This document shows positions 57,301 through 64,000 of a stretch of DNA of 64,000 bases, piece after piece (positions within the stretch are counted from its first letter, which is position 1; each line of letters begins with the position of its first letter). This DNA is from Dendrophyllia cribrosa (lineage: Eukaryota; Cnidaria; Anthozoa; Scleractinia; Dendrophylliidae): NCBI GenBank assembly GCA_024195265.1, contig JAJLRJ010000011.1:23409212-23473211 (forward strand), read 5' to 3'. A program made the translations under genes and the position numbers. The notes beneath the pieces are model-generated. The model saw only the letters and a program-made list of their open reading frames with translations, was not told where the DNA came from and searched no databases.

Positions 57301-60300
57301 TCTGCATCAATATGTGAAAGTTTGGTATGGACACTACCGTTTGTTTCAGAGATATGCCTTATAGAACGTTTCAGTTGGTTATTTCATTGTATATGACGTC
57401 ATAATGACGTCACTGTTATTGTTAATAACACCAACAGTGTTAGTAAACAAAAGGCTTTTATTAAAGAGGTAGCTGTTAAAGTCTTGTTGTTATATGTTCA
57501 AAATTGAGAAAATATTGATGAAAGACTGTTTTAGCCAATAAAATCGACTATATGACGTCATAATGACGTCACGTTACGTCATTATGACACCAAAGTATCT
57601 GTACTTACTAGAATTCATGACAACATTGTCCTGTGTAAATTTGGTGGCCATAGCATAAGCGGTTTCAAAGTTACATAGGGGGGGGGGGGGGTTCTGGAGC
57701 CCCCCCCCCCCCCCCCCCCCCCGGGTCCCAGACGGTCAAAAAAAGCCCGGTCTGGATAGGGTTAAAAGCTAATAACTTTTAATTAAAGTTGAAATAAAAA
57801 AATCGGAGTCAGATATGACACAATAGACGTTTTGACGGATCAACGAGTGGTGAAATCAACTTGCTTTGTGTTCTTCTCAAGAAGCAAACTTGGACACAAA
57901 ACCACGTTTTTAAAAAGCATAACTTTAGTCGCTTACAGCATTGCCGCAAAGCGCAATCTCTTCAATAAAAAACAATCCTTATGCACTTCCATTATTCGCC
58001 AATATCTCTGTTAAATTTTAGCGATTCACGATATAACGTTTTTCAAAGTGACACCCCTGCTAAATTTATTCAGCAAAACGTTGTGTAATATGGCTGGGAA
58101 TTTTTACTTGTCAACTTTTATTTTTTCACTTAAAGGTTCGAAAAAATAAAAACTGCCTTGTAAAAAAACTGAGCCGTATTACACAACTTTTCACTGAATA
58201 ACATCAGTCTATTTACATAATTCATCATCAGAACAAGAGAATACTTGAAGACTTTTCTTCAAGAGATGATAACGGCCATTCATCGCCAGAATCTCCCAGA
58301 GAAATTGAACCTGTCCAGCACTTTGAAGACACACTAGCATCAGTGAGGAGAAACGACTTTTTTTCGGAACATGTTGAAGAACCATTGCGGTCTTATGCGT
58401 CAAAGGCAGAAAGCGACTCAATACAAGAGCAAGAGGTTGAAGAGATACCGTTAAATGAAGAAATCAAAGAGAAAGTCACTGATGTTCTTGGAGACAATGG
58501 TGTTCCTCTGGAAGAAATTATCAATGAAAGACAAAATAGCTCAGTCGATGGTATGTACCTGTAGTCTTAAAAGGAGCTTTTTGTCATAGGAATTTTGAAG
58601 TTGCATGTTGGGTCAAAACTCCCCCAAATTAAAACTAAGTACCGTTGTCATACACGAAATGCTTATAGAACACTAAGAGGAAGATATCAAGTGAATCTTA
58701 ACCAAAAAAAAAATTGGCCCAATTTATTCAAGTCGCAATATTCCATTTCTATCCTAGAGCACTAGTAGAATAATTCTAAACAAAACTGGACTAACATTTT
58801 TTGGGGGTTTTCACTTATGTCTTTTAACATGGTGACAATTTAAGCCCCTTTAAGGTGCAACAATGTTGTGTTGCAGATTGTAGTCCTGGTGTTGCGCGCA
58901 TTACCACTTAAGGCCCGTTTACACAGGCGATTTTTTGTGCAGTTTTTGTCGCACTTGTCGATGCAGTTTTTGTCGCGCGCTAGTTGCACCTTCAAATCGC
59001 ATGTGTAAACGGGCGGCGATTTCAGTGCGATTTGGGCGCGATTTGTCGCGCGATGTCGCAGAGGTTTCGAACATCAACAACAAAAACAACAACTTTATTA
59101 TTACAATTATTATCAGATTACAATTACAAATACAATAAATAAATTATTATAATAATAAATAAATTTAGTAAACTAAGAGAGAAACAAGGAAATTTTTCAC
59201 GCAACCCGCGGTTAGCTTAGGCTAATTGAGGCGGGAGGTGAAGAGGACAAGAAAGAAAATATAAGAAAGCCTAGATGTAAGAATAAATTTACAAAGAGAA
59301 CAAAAATTAGATATGACACTGCGTAAATATTTGCTAAAATAGTCAAATCTATTATAAAATAAATACTTTACATCTATTTGGAAGAGCTTAAGTGTTGTAT
59401 TTGAATTAAGGTATCGACTTCAACATAGTCATCCCTATCCAAAAGTGTATCGAATAAAAATCCTCGAATTTTTTTCTTAAAGACAGATTTAGACGTATCT
59501 CTCCAGTCGGGAGGAATTTGGGTCCATACTTTTGCTCCAGTTATTGAAAATTAGCGCTTTAAAATTTCCAACGTTGCCTCTTTATGATAATAATTACCCT
59601 GCAACTTGGCGGAGATTTTTGGGAAATCACAGCAAGTCAAAGCAAATGTCGTACCCGTTCGCACAGGAAATTTGCCGCTAGTTTACACTTGCGACAAAAG
59701 TTGCATCGGAGAACGCGACAAAAATCGCATCAAAAATCGCATGTGTAAACGGGCCTTTACGGGCGCAACAAATTTTCATGTTGCAAAAAGTTGAAGCGAC
59801 GTCTACTTTCTGCCACATGAAAATTTGTTGCTCACGTAGTTGGTAATACGCGCAACATCAGGGCTGCAACCTTCAACACAACGCGACAACTTGAATGGTT
59901 TTGTTGCCCGTATTACATTGTACTTCACCATTAAGTTTAGTACCGGTAACTATGTCTAGTAGTTGAATAGAGGATTTCACGCTTGATAGAAGATCATGGA
60001 TAATAAGGAAAAGCATCATCAGCCGCTAAATACGGTTTTTGTATAAGGAGAACCCCAGTAGCCACGCACCTCTTCAGAACCTCTAATTTGAATTCTCCAA
60101 TATTTTTCAATTGAAAACTTGCGATACCACATGTGTGTAGGTAAAATTGTACTTATAATTGTTATATTTATTGTATTATTAGAGCAGTTTTCAATTGAGT
60201 GTCGAAAGTAATTACACAATTGCTTTGGTTTTGCATTGCTACGCTTTGTGATTGGTTAAAAAATCTCGCGCCACTTTCTCGACCAATCAGAAGTAAAACC

Positions 60301-63300
60301 AAAACCAATCGTGACTTGCTCGCACGCGTTTTCCCGCGCCGGAAGTTGGCGCCGCCGACATGTAATTGCTTCGAGCTCTGATTGGTTCATTGGATTGTTT
60401 ACGACTGCTGTGATTGGTCAGAGTAATTACTTTGGTTTTGGTTTTACCACACTCAACTGAAAACTGCTCTATTGTTGTAGCTGTGTTAGAATTTAAGCTT
60501 GCCCACAGGATGTGTAAGGTCATGGCAAAAAGAAAAAAAAACTGATAGACAAAATTGAATACAAATTAACATTAGAACCAAGTACAGGTGCTTCAATCAA
60601 GAATCATGTTAAAATTACAAATACCTCAGTCAACCAGCTGAACTTTTTAAATTTAATACCGGAGTTATAATTTATTTTATTTAAAACAAAGTGTTTTGTT
60701 CTTCACAGGTGGACGTTCATCACAAGGTCGTACATCCAGAGAGGAAGAACAAGAAGATCATGAAGGTATCTTAATTTGCCATGTTGAAAGTTAATTTAAA
60801 AACGACGTTCGCGCTAATTTGTTATGTGCATCCTTTAGAGCGGTTTTCAATTGAGTGTAGTAAAACCAAAACCAAAGTAATTATTCTGACCAATCACAGC
60901 AGTCGCAAACAATCCAATGAACCAATCAGAGCTCGAAGCAATTACATGTCGGCGGCGCAGGCCAAGCGCGGGAAAACGCGTGCGAGCAAGTCACGATTGG
61001 TTTTGGTTTTACTTCTGATTGGTCGAGAAAGTGGCGCGAGATTTTTTAGCCAATCACAAAGCGTAGCAATGCAAAACCAAAGCAATTATGTAATTACTTT
61101 CGATACTCAATTGAAAACTGCTCTATACTGCGCACGTTATTGATGCCCCAACGCCATGCTACGTCATGTACAAGCGCACGCGCAAAGGAAGAAAACTAAC
61201 CACATAAAGGGTTGATAGCTGGGTAGCCGAGTTATGAAGAACGATTTTGTTCAAAATGAGGGTGGCTTTTCATTGTCTTACTGTAGCAAAAGATTTTTTA
61301 TACAACTTTAAGTTGTATAAAAAATCAATGTTAGAAGATTTTTGCTCGATCGTCCTAAAGCCTTCTCAACAAGCAACTCTTAAACTCTAACAAAAGGACT
61401 TCTGAGGAACATCTGTCGAGTTTTATAAGGACTTGGCGTTCGTTTCTCAAAACTCCCTAGGACTTTTCAGTTTCTTTCGAGTGGCGATGAAGTTTTTATC
61501 CCGCATTTGCTTAGCTTTTAAATCAAAGAATATTGAATCCTTGTTGGTAAATTTACTGCACGTAACACAGCTTTTCGGGCCCGCAAAAGTTTTCGGGACT
61601 TTCGTGAAACGCACGTCTAAACAGCTAAAACGTTAACTCAGCCGACTTTTAAATTCAAATAAGCTTCTAACCCTGCAATATTCCTTAATTTGTGTTACTC
61701 CCGCTTGCTGCCAGGAGGTGCGGTGGTCTAGTGGCTAGTGCGTTGGACTTTCAACCTAAAGGTCGGTTGTTGAAGGCCAGGCCAGGTCTTAACTGTCTTG
61801 TCGTTTTGTTGGACAAGAAACTTTGCTCTACATTTTCTCTCTCCAACCAGGTGTATTAACGAGCGGGTAACCCTGTGGTGGACTAGCATCCCATCCAGGG
61901 GGGTAGCAATACTCCTAGTTGTTATACAAACCAGTTTAAGTTCTAGTTGTGTGGGCATCCTGTGGCTCTTTGCAACTTTACCTAGACACACATGACATCA
62001 CTAGCTCATGACTCTTGAATTTTTGGTCAATTTATTTCAACCTACTTTTGCGTTAATCCATCAGTGAAACCTTCCGTGTATGAAGCAAGTGGCGAGGACA
62101 AGATAAACGCCGGGGAAATCCAAGATGATCGAGGTAAATACTAACTGTACTCTTAGTCAATTGAGTGTCGAAAGTAATTTCGCGATTGCTTTGGTTTTGC
62201 ATTGCTACGCTTTGTGATTGGCTAAAAAATCTCGCGCCACTTTCTGAACCAATCAGAAGCAACACCAAAACCAATCGTGACTTGCTCGCACGCGTTTTCC
62301 CGCGCTTGGCGCCGCCGACATGTAATTGCTTCGAGCTCTGATTGGTTCATTGGATTGTCTGCGTCTGTTGTGATTGGCCAGGGTAAGTACTTTGTATATA
62401 GCGTACAACCCTTGCATAGTGCTGTTCATGCAGCCTACAATCTACATGTAAACACTTGTGGAAGTCTTGCTCGACTTGACTCTGTGAAATGGGACCTTCA
62501 AATACATTGATTTCGATATATAAACCACAAAAAGCCCACAATTGCTTGATTTGCTCTGACAAAGGGCTAGCGCTTGAAACGTCAGCTTTTGAATATTTTT
62601 TGTTGTGGCCAATTTACGGAAGACCTTAGATAACAACGGCCTGGACCACCTCGGACACCTTATTGAGACTTATATAACGGAGTAACTGGTTTGCTTTCAG
62701 TTGAGGTTAGGGTTAGCAGTTTATATAGTTAAATTTAGGCCTCAACAACCCGAGAAGCTACGTGGTACTCTGGTACGGTAGGCTATGTAAGCCTAAGCGT
62801 AGCTGAGGTGACAGGTTCAATCCTGAGTGGAGATTTTAGATTTTCTTTTTTACACTTAAAAATTTATTGAAAATAAAATTCTAAGTGTCGACATTACGTT
62901 ATATAATTCTCAATAAGTGTCCGAGGTGGTCCAGACCGTTGTTTTCTAAGGTCTTCCCAATTTACTTACCGTGGGTACAAATATAACAGGGATAAAGGGA
63001 GTGTAATATTAGAGCGACGAGGGTGCGAGAAAAGTCTCTGGCACCCAGGGTCCAATTAACCTTATAAACTCAGTTGAAAAAAAAGAAAAAACTGGGGAAC
63101 ACTGCAAGATAGCGTCAAATGTTCAGACTGCTGTACGATTTTATGCGCAGACTCGAAAGTTATAAGACTTACAATTAGTGTTCCGAAAGGATTCTATGAT
63201 TACAGTAGATCCGAAATCTACTTATCACAAGCAGGGTTCGTTCTAGTGGGCATTTGACAGAGATAAGGTGTTACAAGTTGGTTATTATTATAAAGCAGCA

Positions 63301-63556
63301 TGGGAATGTTGGTTGGGGGGGTTGTGTGCTTGTAGCGGCATAGCTGCTCAAATATGTCTTTTATCTTGTTAAAGAAACAGTCGAGGACAAGCCAATTGAT
63401 CAGATGCCGGCTGAAGAAGTAACAGATGAAGAGATTGAAGAAAACAACGAAAACCAGGAGGATGCAGAAGTTGTCAACAACAGGCAAGCTGAGGAAGTCC
63501 TGGATGACGAAATTATTGAAGAGAATAGCGAGGCCAAGAAAAGAGACAACGAGCAA
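44349..63556 (+). CDS. DCDC2: Doublecortin domain-containing protein 2 homologue (gene span, 13 exons)
   Basis: DCDC2 binds microtubules through two doublecortin domains and in animals localises to primary cilia and axonemes. Here thirteen exons join in frame to 475 codons with no stop; the 3' end lies outside the window. DCX1 is residues about 11-91 (LHLNGD, then the SFDSFL helix, IRTPGGRHRIQNLDDL, and the closing GRERFKKI). A linker of about 45 residues leads to DCX2, about 136-212 (VFCNG, YLYTLDGHCV, GQYVAVGREK). The remaining 260 residues are a Lys/Pro-rich linker, then a strongly Glu/Asp-rich tail, as in vertebrate DCDC2. LYTxDG and YVAVGRxK in the second domain match DCDC2 better than doublecortin or DCLK. 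All junctions are GT-AG with matching phases. Introns hold the MITEs, SINE and LINE pieces listed separately. An extra exon between 54734 and 58231 cannot be excluded. Confidence 0.9.
44766..44817 (+). CDS. DCDC2: DCDC2 exon 2
   Basis: Acceptor TGTGTTTAG, donor GTAATA. Completes EYEGKTSKPHQQQVKLPE after the first domain. Exit phase 0. Confidence 0.85.
45357..45454 (+). CDS. DCDC2: DCDC2 exon 3 (inter-domain linker)
   Basis: Acceptor ATACACAG, donor GTAAGT. Encodes a basic linker (GRARVCGQRKKEEIKTI) that leads into the second domain. Phase 0 to 2. Confidence 0.85.
45596..45775. mobile_element. hAT-like MITE, 5-bp duplication
   Basis: CAGGGCTGTGCTC terminus and inverted CAAGGCTGTGC at the right, flanked by ATAGA/ACAGA (one mismatch). 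Sister copy at 51858-52020. Confidence 0.75.
46089..46158 (+). CDS. DCDC2: DCDC2 exon 4 (start of DCX2)
   Basis: Acceptor TTTCTTTCAG, donor GTGAGT. VFCNGMNAKPKRVQL is the first strand and hairpin of DCX2. Phase 2 to 0. Confidence 0.88.
46924..46982 (+). CDS. DCDC2: DCDC2 exon 5
   Basis: Acceptor TTCCATTTAAG, donor GTAAGT. VLESVNDKVSSVSKNGAVY is the DCX2 helix and following turn. Phase 0 to 2. Confidence 0.88.
47111..47165. repeat. (ATTC)n microsatellite
   Basis: Interrupted ATTC repeats in DCDC2 intron 5. Confidence 0.95.
47265..47351 (+). CDS. DCDC2: DCDC2 exon 6 (end of DCX2)
   Basis: Acceptor TTTCATTTCAG. LYTLDGHCVAEPSELDDNG and QYVAVGREK finish the domain. Donor GTGTGT is weak and falls inside an apparent TAG; reading through would end the protein at 47353. 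Splicing to exon 7 restores a Tyr codon, so a short two-domain isoform by intron retention is possible. Confidence 0.82.
47408..47560 (-). mobile_element. 3' end of a non-LTR retrotransposon, antisense
   Basis: (CAA)n followed by GTTTTATTTCAAG on the plus strand equals a (TTG)n tail on the minus strand, as at 51330 and 59075. The body is 5'-truncated with no clear ORF. Confidence 0.45.
47830..47990. repeat. Repeated CCTAARNGGTAC motif
   Basis: Four copies of CCTAA(G/A)(A/C)GGTA(C/T) at roughly 40-bp spacing (about 47837, 47875, 47926, 47961), each with a palindromic GGTACC-like core. Confidence 0.7.
48080..48697. mobile_element. Truncated copy of hAT-like element 5481-6736
   Basis: Begins CAGGGATTCTGACAGGGTGC with CCGCACAATT repeats and follows 5741-6240 closely, then stops matching near 48697. 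The right terminus is missing. Confidence 0.85.
48231..48436 (-). pseudogene. Leader exon carried by hAT-like element
   Basis: From the ATG at 48436 the minus strand encodes about 68 residues (including PCCFYIDPLELFDESEGF and CLEGKWAENSLKRFSKA) ending at a GTAAGC donor. The copy in 5481-6736 keeps the later part of this frame (PCCFYIDPLELFEESEGF) and a GTAATC donor, but a 13-base difference after the ATG shifts its start frame. Retention in two copies suggests a real exon of the autonomous element or captured host sequence. The rest of the gene is absent. Confidence 0.4.
50011..50256. mobile_element. 246-bp Harbinger-type MITE with poly-C run
   Basis: Termini AGGATGGACGATTTTATTTT and inverted AGGACGGACCATTTTATTGT are flanked by TAA (50008-50010, 50257-50259). 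A run of about 20 C lies beside the right terminus. Same family as 6836-8572. Confidence 0.88.
50631..50690 (+). CDS. DCDC2: DCDC2 exon 7
   Basis: Acceptor CTTTTTTACAG, donor GTGAGC. Encodes LNRSVNYNDQGVAAQLTPR, in phase with exons 6 and 8. Confidence 0.8.
51240..51600. mobile_element. TIR element interrupted by retrotransposon tail
   Basis: CCGAGGTCGCTTGCACTCAC near 51240 pairs with GTGAGTGCGAGCGACCTCGG ending near 51600. TCTGACC and TTTCCACCAATCAGA inside also pair. A (CAA)n-led fragment (51330-51460) sits between the arms. Confidence 0.65.
51330..51460 (-). mobile_element. 3' end of a non-LTR retrotransposon, antisense
   Basis: (CAA)8 followed by CGTTTATTTGTACTG is the complement of a retrotransposon 3' tail with a TTG repeat. 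No ORF. Confidence 0.45.
51858..52020. mobile_element. hAT-like MITE, 5-bp duplication AAATG
   Basis: CAGGGCTGTGCTC terminus, inverted CAAGGCTGTGCTC at the right, perfect AAATG duplication (51853-51857, 52021-52025). Confidence 0.85.
52184..52362. mobile_element. hAT-like MITE, 5-bp duplication AAAAC
   Basis: CAGGGCTGTCATTAAG and its inverse bound 179 bp, flanked by perfect AAAAC. CCCGTAAC occurs inside three to four times. Confidence 0.85.
52942..52994. repeat. Perfect 20-bp-arm hairpin
   Basis: TTTACCAAAGCCAATCTACA, 13-base loop, TGTAGATTGGCTTTGGTAAA, about 115 bp before DCDC2 exon 8. Confidence 0.9.
53108..53156 (+). CDS. DCDC2: DCDC2 exon 8
   Basis: Acceptor TTTGTTATAG, donor GTAAGT. 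Lys/Pro-rich TSTKPKVTEIKPPRKS. Exit phase 0. Confidence 0.82.
53535..53700. mobile_element. Truncated copy of TTAA MITE 9905-10110
   Basis: CCCTTTCACTCCCAGAGTCA matches the inverted right half of 9905-10110; the partner terminus is eroded. Confidence 0.65.
53934..54072. mobile_element. MULE-type MITE with TAGCCTGCG termini
   Basis: TAGCCTGCGTAGCAAG and its inverse bound 139 bp. Flanking 9-mers AAATTACAT/AAATTAATG share six of nine bases, an imperfect duplication. The first nine bases equal those of 10457 and 42563. Confidence 0.7.
54137..54149. repeat. Poly-G run
   Basis: About 13 G residues; a second run of about 17 G at 54448-54464. Confidence 0.9.
54326..54535. repeat. Duplicate of the intron 12 / exon 13 boundary
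   Basis: Runs parallel to 63200-63400 (GATTACAGTAGATCTGAAAT, GGGCATTTGACAGAGATAAG, TATCTTGTTAAAGAAACA). At the position of the exon 13 acceptor CAG this copy has CAA. Confidence 0.75.
54671..54733 (+). CDS. DCDC2: DCDC2 exon 9
   Basis: Acceptor TATATTTGCAG, donor GTGAGT. Basic segment RRGAAKRTTKQKG. Symmetric phase 0. Confidence 0.8.
54940..55320. repeat. Interspersed repeat, copy A
   Basis: CCCCAAATTAAAACTAAG, GAACACTAAGAGGAAGATAT and AACAAAACTGGAC are shared with 58575-58860. It ends GGTGACATAACCCCTTTAAG, reminiscent of a TTAA transposon end. Confidence 0.65.
55545..55680. mobile_element. pogo/Tigger-like remnant
   Basis: CAGTTAGGAC and repeated GTCCGTAATAACGG / GTCCGTATTAAGCGG modules resemble pogo-like terminal regions. 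No target duplication identified. Confidence 0.4.
55681..55757. mobile_element. 77-bp CGATCG MITE
   Basis: GTATCCATATGATCGC and inverted GGTTTCCATATAATCGC enclose diverged CGATCG-type repeats, a solo relative of 21749-22309. Confidence 0.65.
56282..56397. repeat. Fold-back with 26-bp arms
   Basis: TAGAATACCCGTCCACTTAT at the left is matched by ATAAGTGGACGGGTATTCTA at the right; about 64-base loop. Confidence 0.85.
56508..57761. mobile_element. piggyBac-like MITE with G/C runs
   Basis: CCCTATCCAGACCG and its inverse at 57748-57761 are followed by TTAA at 57762-57765; the left flank reads CAAA, so one duplication copy has mutated. G and C runs (57680-57690, 57703-57722) adjoin the right end. 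Same family as 38049-38663, in the opposite orientation. Flanks 56440-56507 and 57800-57900 share inverted GTCATATCTGACT and TTTTGTGTCCAAG. Confidence 0.82.
58066..58201. mobile_element. 136-bp MITE abutting exon 10
   Basis: TTATTCAGCAAAACGTTGTG and inverted TTATTCAGTGAAAAGTTGTG. The last base is 30 bp before DCDC2 exon 10. Sister of 5249-5386. Confidence 0.75.
58232..58550 (+). CDS. DCDC2: DCDC2 exon 10 (acidic tail)
   Basis: Acceptor CATCATCAG lies 30 bp after the MITE end at 58201; donor GTATGT. 106 codons of Glu/Ser-rich tail. Phase 0 to 1. Confidence 0.85.
58575..58860. repeat. Interspersed repeat, copy B
   Basis: Matches 54940-55320 and ends GGTGACAATTTAAGCCCCTTTAAG. Starts just after exon 10. 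Confidence 0.65.
58911..59756. mobile_element. Harbinger-type MITE, AGGCCCGTTTACACA termini
   Basis: AGGCCCGTTTACACAGGCGA and inverted AGGCCCGTTTACACATGCGA are flanked by TTA (58908-58910, 59757-59759). Repeated TTTTTGTCGC modules lie inside. A LINE 3' end (59072-59590) is nested. Confidence 0.88.
59072..59590 (-). mobile_element. 3' end of a LINE (CR1/L2-like), antisense
   Basis: The minus strand encodes an ORF end (TGAKVWTQIPPDWRDTSKS, then VFKKKIRGFLFDTL) with a stop near 59387. This resembles the C-terminus of CR1/L2-type reverse-transcriptase ORFs. A 3' UTR and a TTG/TAA-rich tail follow. 5'-truncated, inserted in a MITE. Confidence 0.7.
60182..60469. mobile_element. CCAAT-rich MITE, copy 1
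   Basis: GAGCAGTTTTCAATTGAGTG and inverted GAGCAGTTTTCAGTTGAGTG between TA dinucleotides. At least six CCAAT/ATTGG motifs inside, mostly as GATTGGT or ACCAATC. TA flanks suggest Tc1/mariner origin. Confidence 0.85.
60709..60765 (+). CDS. DCDC2: DCDC2 exon 11
   Basis: Acceptor GTTCTTCACAG, donor GTATCT. GRSSQGRTSREEEQEDHE. Phase 1 to 1. Confidence 0.8.
60838..61123. mobile_element. CCAAT-rich MITE, copy 2, inverted
   Basis: Reverse-complement of 60182-60469 with over 90% identity by eye, flanked by TA. The pair straddles DCDC2 exon 11 and could base-pair around it. Confidence 0.88.
61714..61980 (+). mobile_element. tRNA-derived SINE
   Basis: GGAGGTGCGGTGGTCTAGTG then GCTAGTGCGTTGGACTTTCA has tRNA A-box character, and GGTCGGTTGTTGAAGGC a degenerate B box. 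The tail carries GTGGACTAGCATCCCATCC and AGCAATACTCCTAGTTG. In DCDC2 intron 11. Confidence 0.75.
62065..62133 (+). CDS. DCDC2: DCDC2 exon 12
   Basis: Acceptor AATCCATCAG, donor GTAAAT. KPSVYEASGEDKINAGEIQD. Phase 1 to 1, so exons 11 and 12 could each be skipped without a frameshift. Confidence 0.8.
62158..62394. mobile_element. CCAAT-rich MITE, copy 3, truncated
   Basis: Same orientation as 60182-60469. The first ~12 and last ~40 bases are missing. Directly follows exon 12. Confidence 0.8.
62609..62963. repeat. Inverted repeat with tRNA-like core
   Basis: GGAAGACCTTAGATAACAAC and GGACCACCTCGGACAC at the left recur inverted at the right. Between them 62755-62830 looks tRNA-like (GGTTCAATCC B box, AAGCTACGTGGTACTCTGGT head), so this may be a tRNA-derived repeat inside a fold-back. 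Confidence 0.55.
63381..63556 (+). CDS. DCDC2: DCDC2 exon 13 (acidic tail)
   Basis: Acceptor AAAGAAACAG, donor GTGAGT. Very Glu/Asp/Asn-rich, with an imperfect internal repeat (PAEEVTDEEIEENNE and QAEEVLDDEIIEENSE). The coding frame continues beyond the window. Confidence 0.85.
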
Positions 63557-63691
63557 GTGAGTAACTCCGATTTAATTTGCAGAACATAACGATAAAATCC
63601 CTGCAGTGGCGGATTTCCACCTATTACTTTAATTTAGCTGCAGAATTCGTTAAAAACCTTTTCTAGCCGACAGATGTAAGAAATATGAAAT

Positions 63692-63927
63692 ATTGACAAC
63701 TGCAAGAACATCTTGCAAACTTAAAATATAAGTATAAGCAAAAAAAAACAAGAAACAAACAAGAGTAAACGTAATATTTAGGTTCTTATTACAAGACCAT
63801 TATCAAACCTAACAAAGTAATGGTCTTGTAATAAGTACCGAAATATTATGTTTACTCTTGTTTGTTTGTTGTTTTCTTGTTTATCTTTATATTTTAAGTT
63901 TGCAAGATGTTGTTCGGAGTTGTTATC
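63692..63927. repeat. Fold-back with ~105-bp arms
   Basis: ACATCTTGCAAACTTAAAAT, AACAAACAAGAGTAAAC and TTATTACAAGACCATTA on the left recur inverted on the right around a loop of about 15 bases, immediately downstream of exon 13. Confidence 0.85.
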
Positions 63928-64000
63928 ATTTTAGAATTCGTTAAAGCCAGTTGAAACGTGACCGTGTGGACAGAACATAAGTCAGCACGTTCATAGGCTC

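Overview
The window looks like nuclear DNA of an animal, most probably an anthozoan cnidarian and perhaps a stony coral. Genes are split by GT-AG introns of up to several kb. Long AT-rich introns are packed with small inverted-repeat transposons, microsatellites and long poly-C/poly-G tracts, and there is no operon or bacterial signal. The coral attribution is inference from this repeat style and from a secreted, dicysteine-rich, dibasic-processed precursor. No species marker was identified.

Host genes. (1) 44349-63556, plus strand: thirteen phase-consistent exons (475 codons, still open at the window end) encode a protein with two doublecortin domains and an acidic tail, matching DCDC2, a ciliary/axonemal microtubule-binding protein. 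(2) 34474-37349, plus strand: a signal-peptide exon and a repeat exon encode three 43-residue cysteine-rich units separated by Lys-Arg sites; the first unit has a one-base frameshift. (3) 18797-23040, minus strand: a signal-peptide exon and a phase-matched exon carrying the first half of a CUB domain; later exons were not found. (4) 33314-33706, minus strand: a possible secreted protein facing gene 2. (5) 40280-40594, minus strand: a 104-residue ORF resembling a methyl-CpG-binding domain.

Mobile DNA dominates the rest. From 10130 to 18075 there is a readable stack: a 103-113 bp minisatellite was split by a 6.6-kb Mutator-like element (9-bp target duplication), which was split by a 3.5-kb PIF/Harbinger element (TAA duplication) carrying a transposase and a frameshifted Myb/SANT-like partner, which in turn holds a pogo/Tigger-like MITE. 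Elsewhere there are Harbinger-type MITEs (TTA/TAA), TTAA-site piggyBac/Kolobok-type MITEs, hAT-type elements with 5- or 6-bp duplications, a second Mutator-like element with 410-bp inverted repeats (24738-26584), pogo-like elements, tRNA-type SINEs and 3' ends of non-LTR retrotransposons. Several families carry a long C or G run next to a terminal inverted repeat.

Layout: 1-10.1 kb repeats only; 10.1-18.1 kb nested stack; 18.8-23.0 kb CUB gene with MITE-filled intron; 23.1-33.3 kb repeats and AT-rich DNA without recognisable genes; 33.3-37.4 kb divergent secreted-protein genes; 37.4-44.3 kb repeats and the MBD-like ORF; 44.3-64 kb DCDC2. Terminal repeats, target duplications, exon phases and motifs were read directly by eye; family names rest on those diagnostic features, because no database search was possible.
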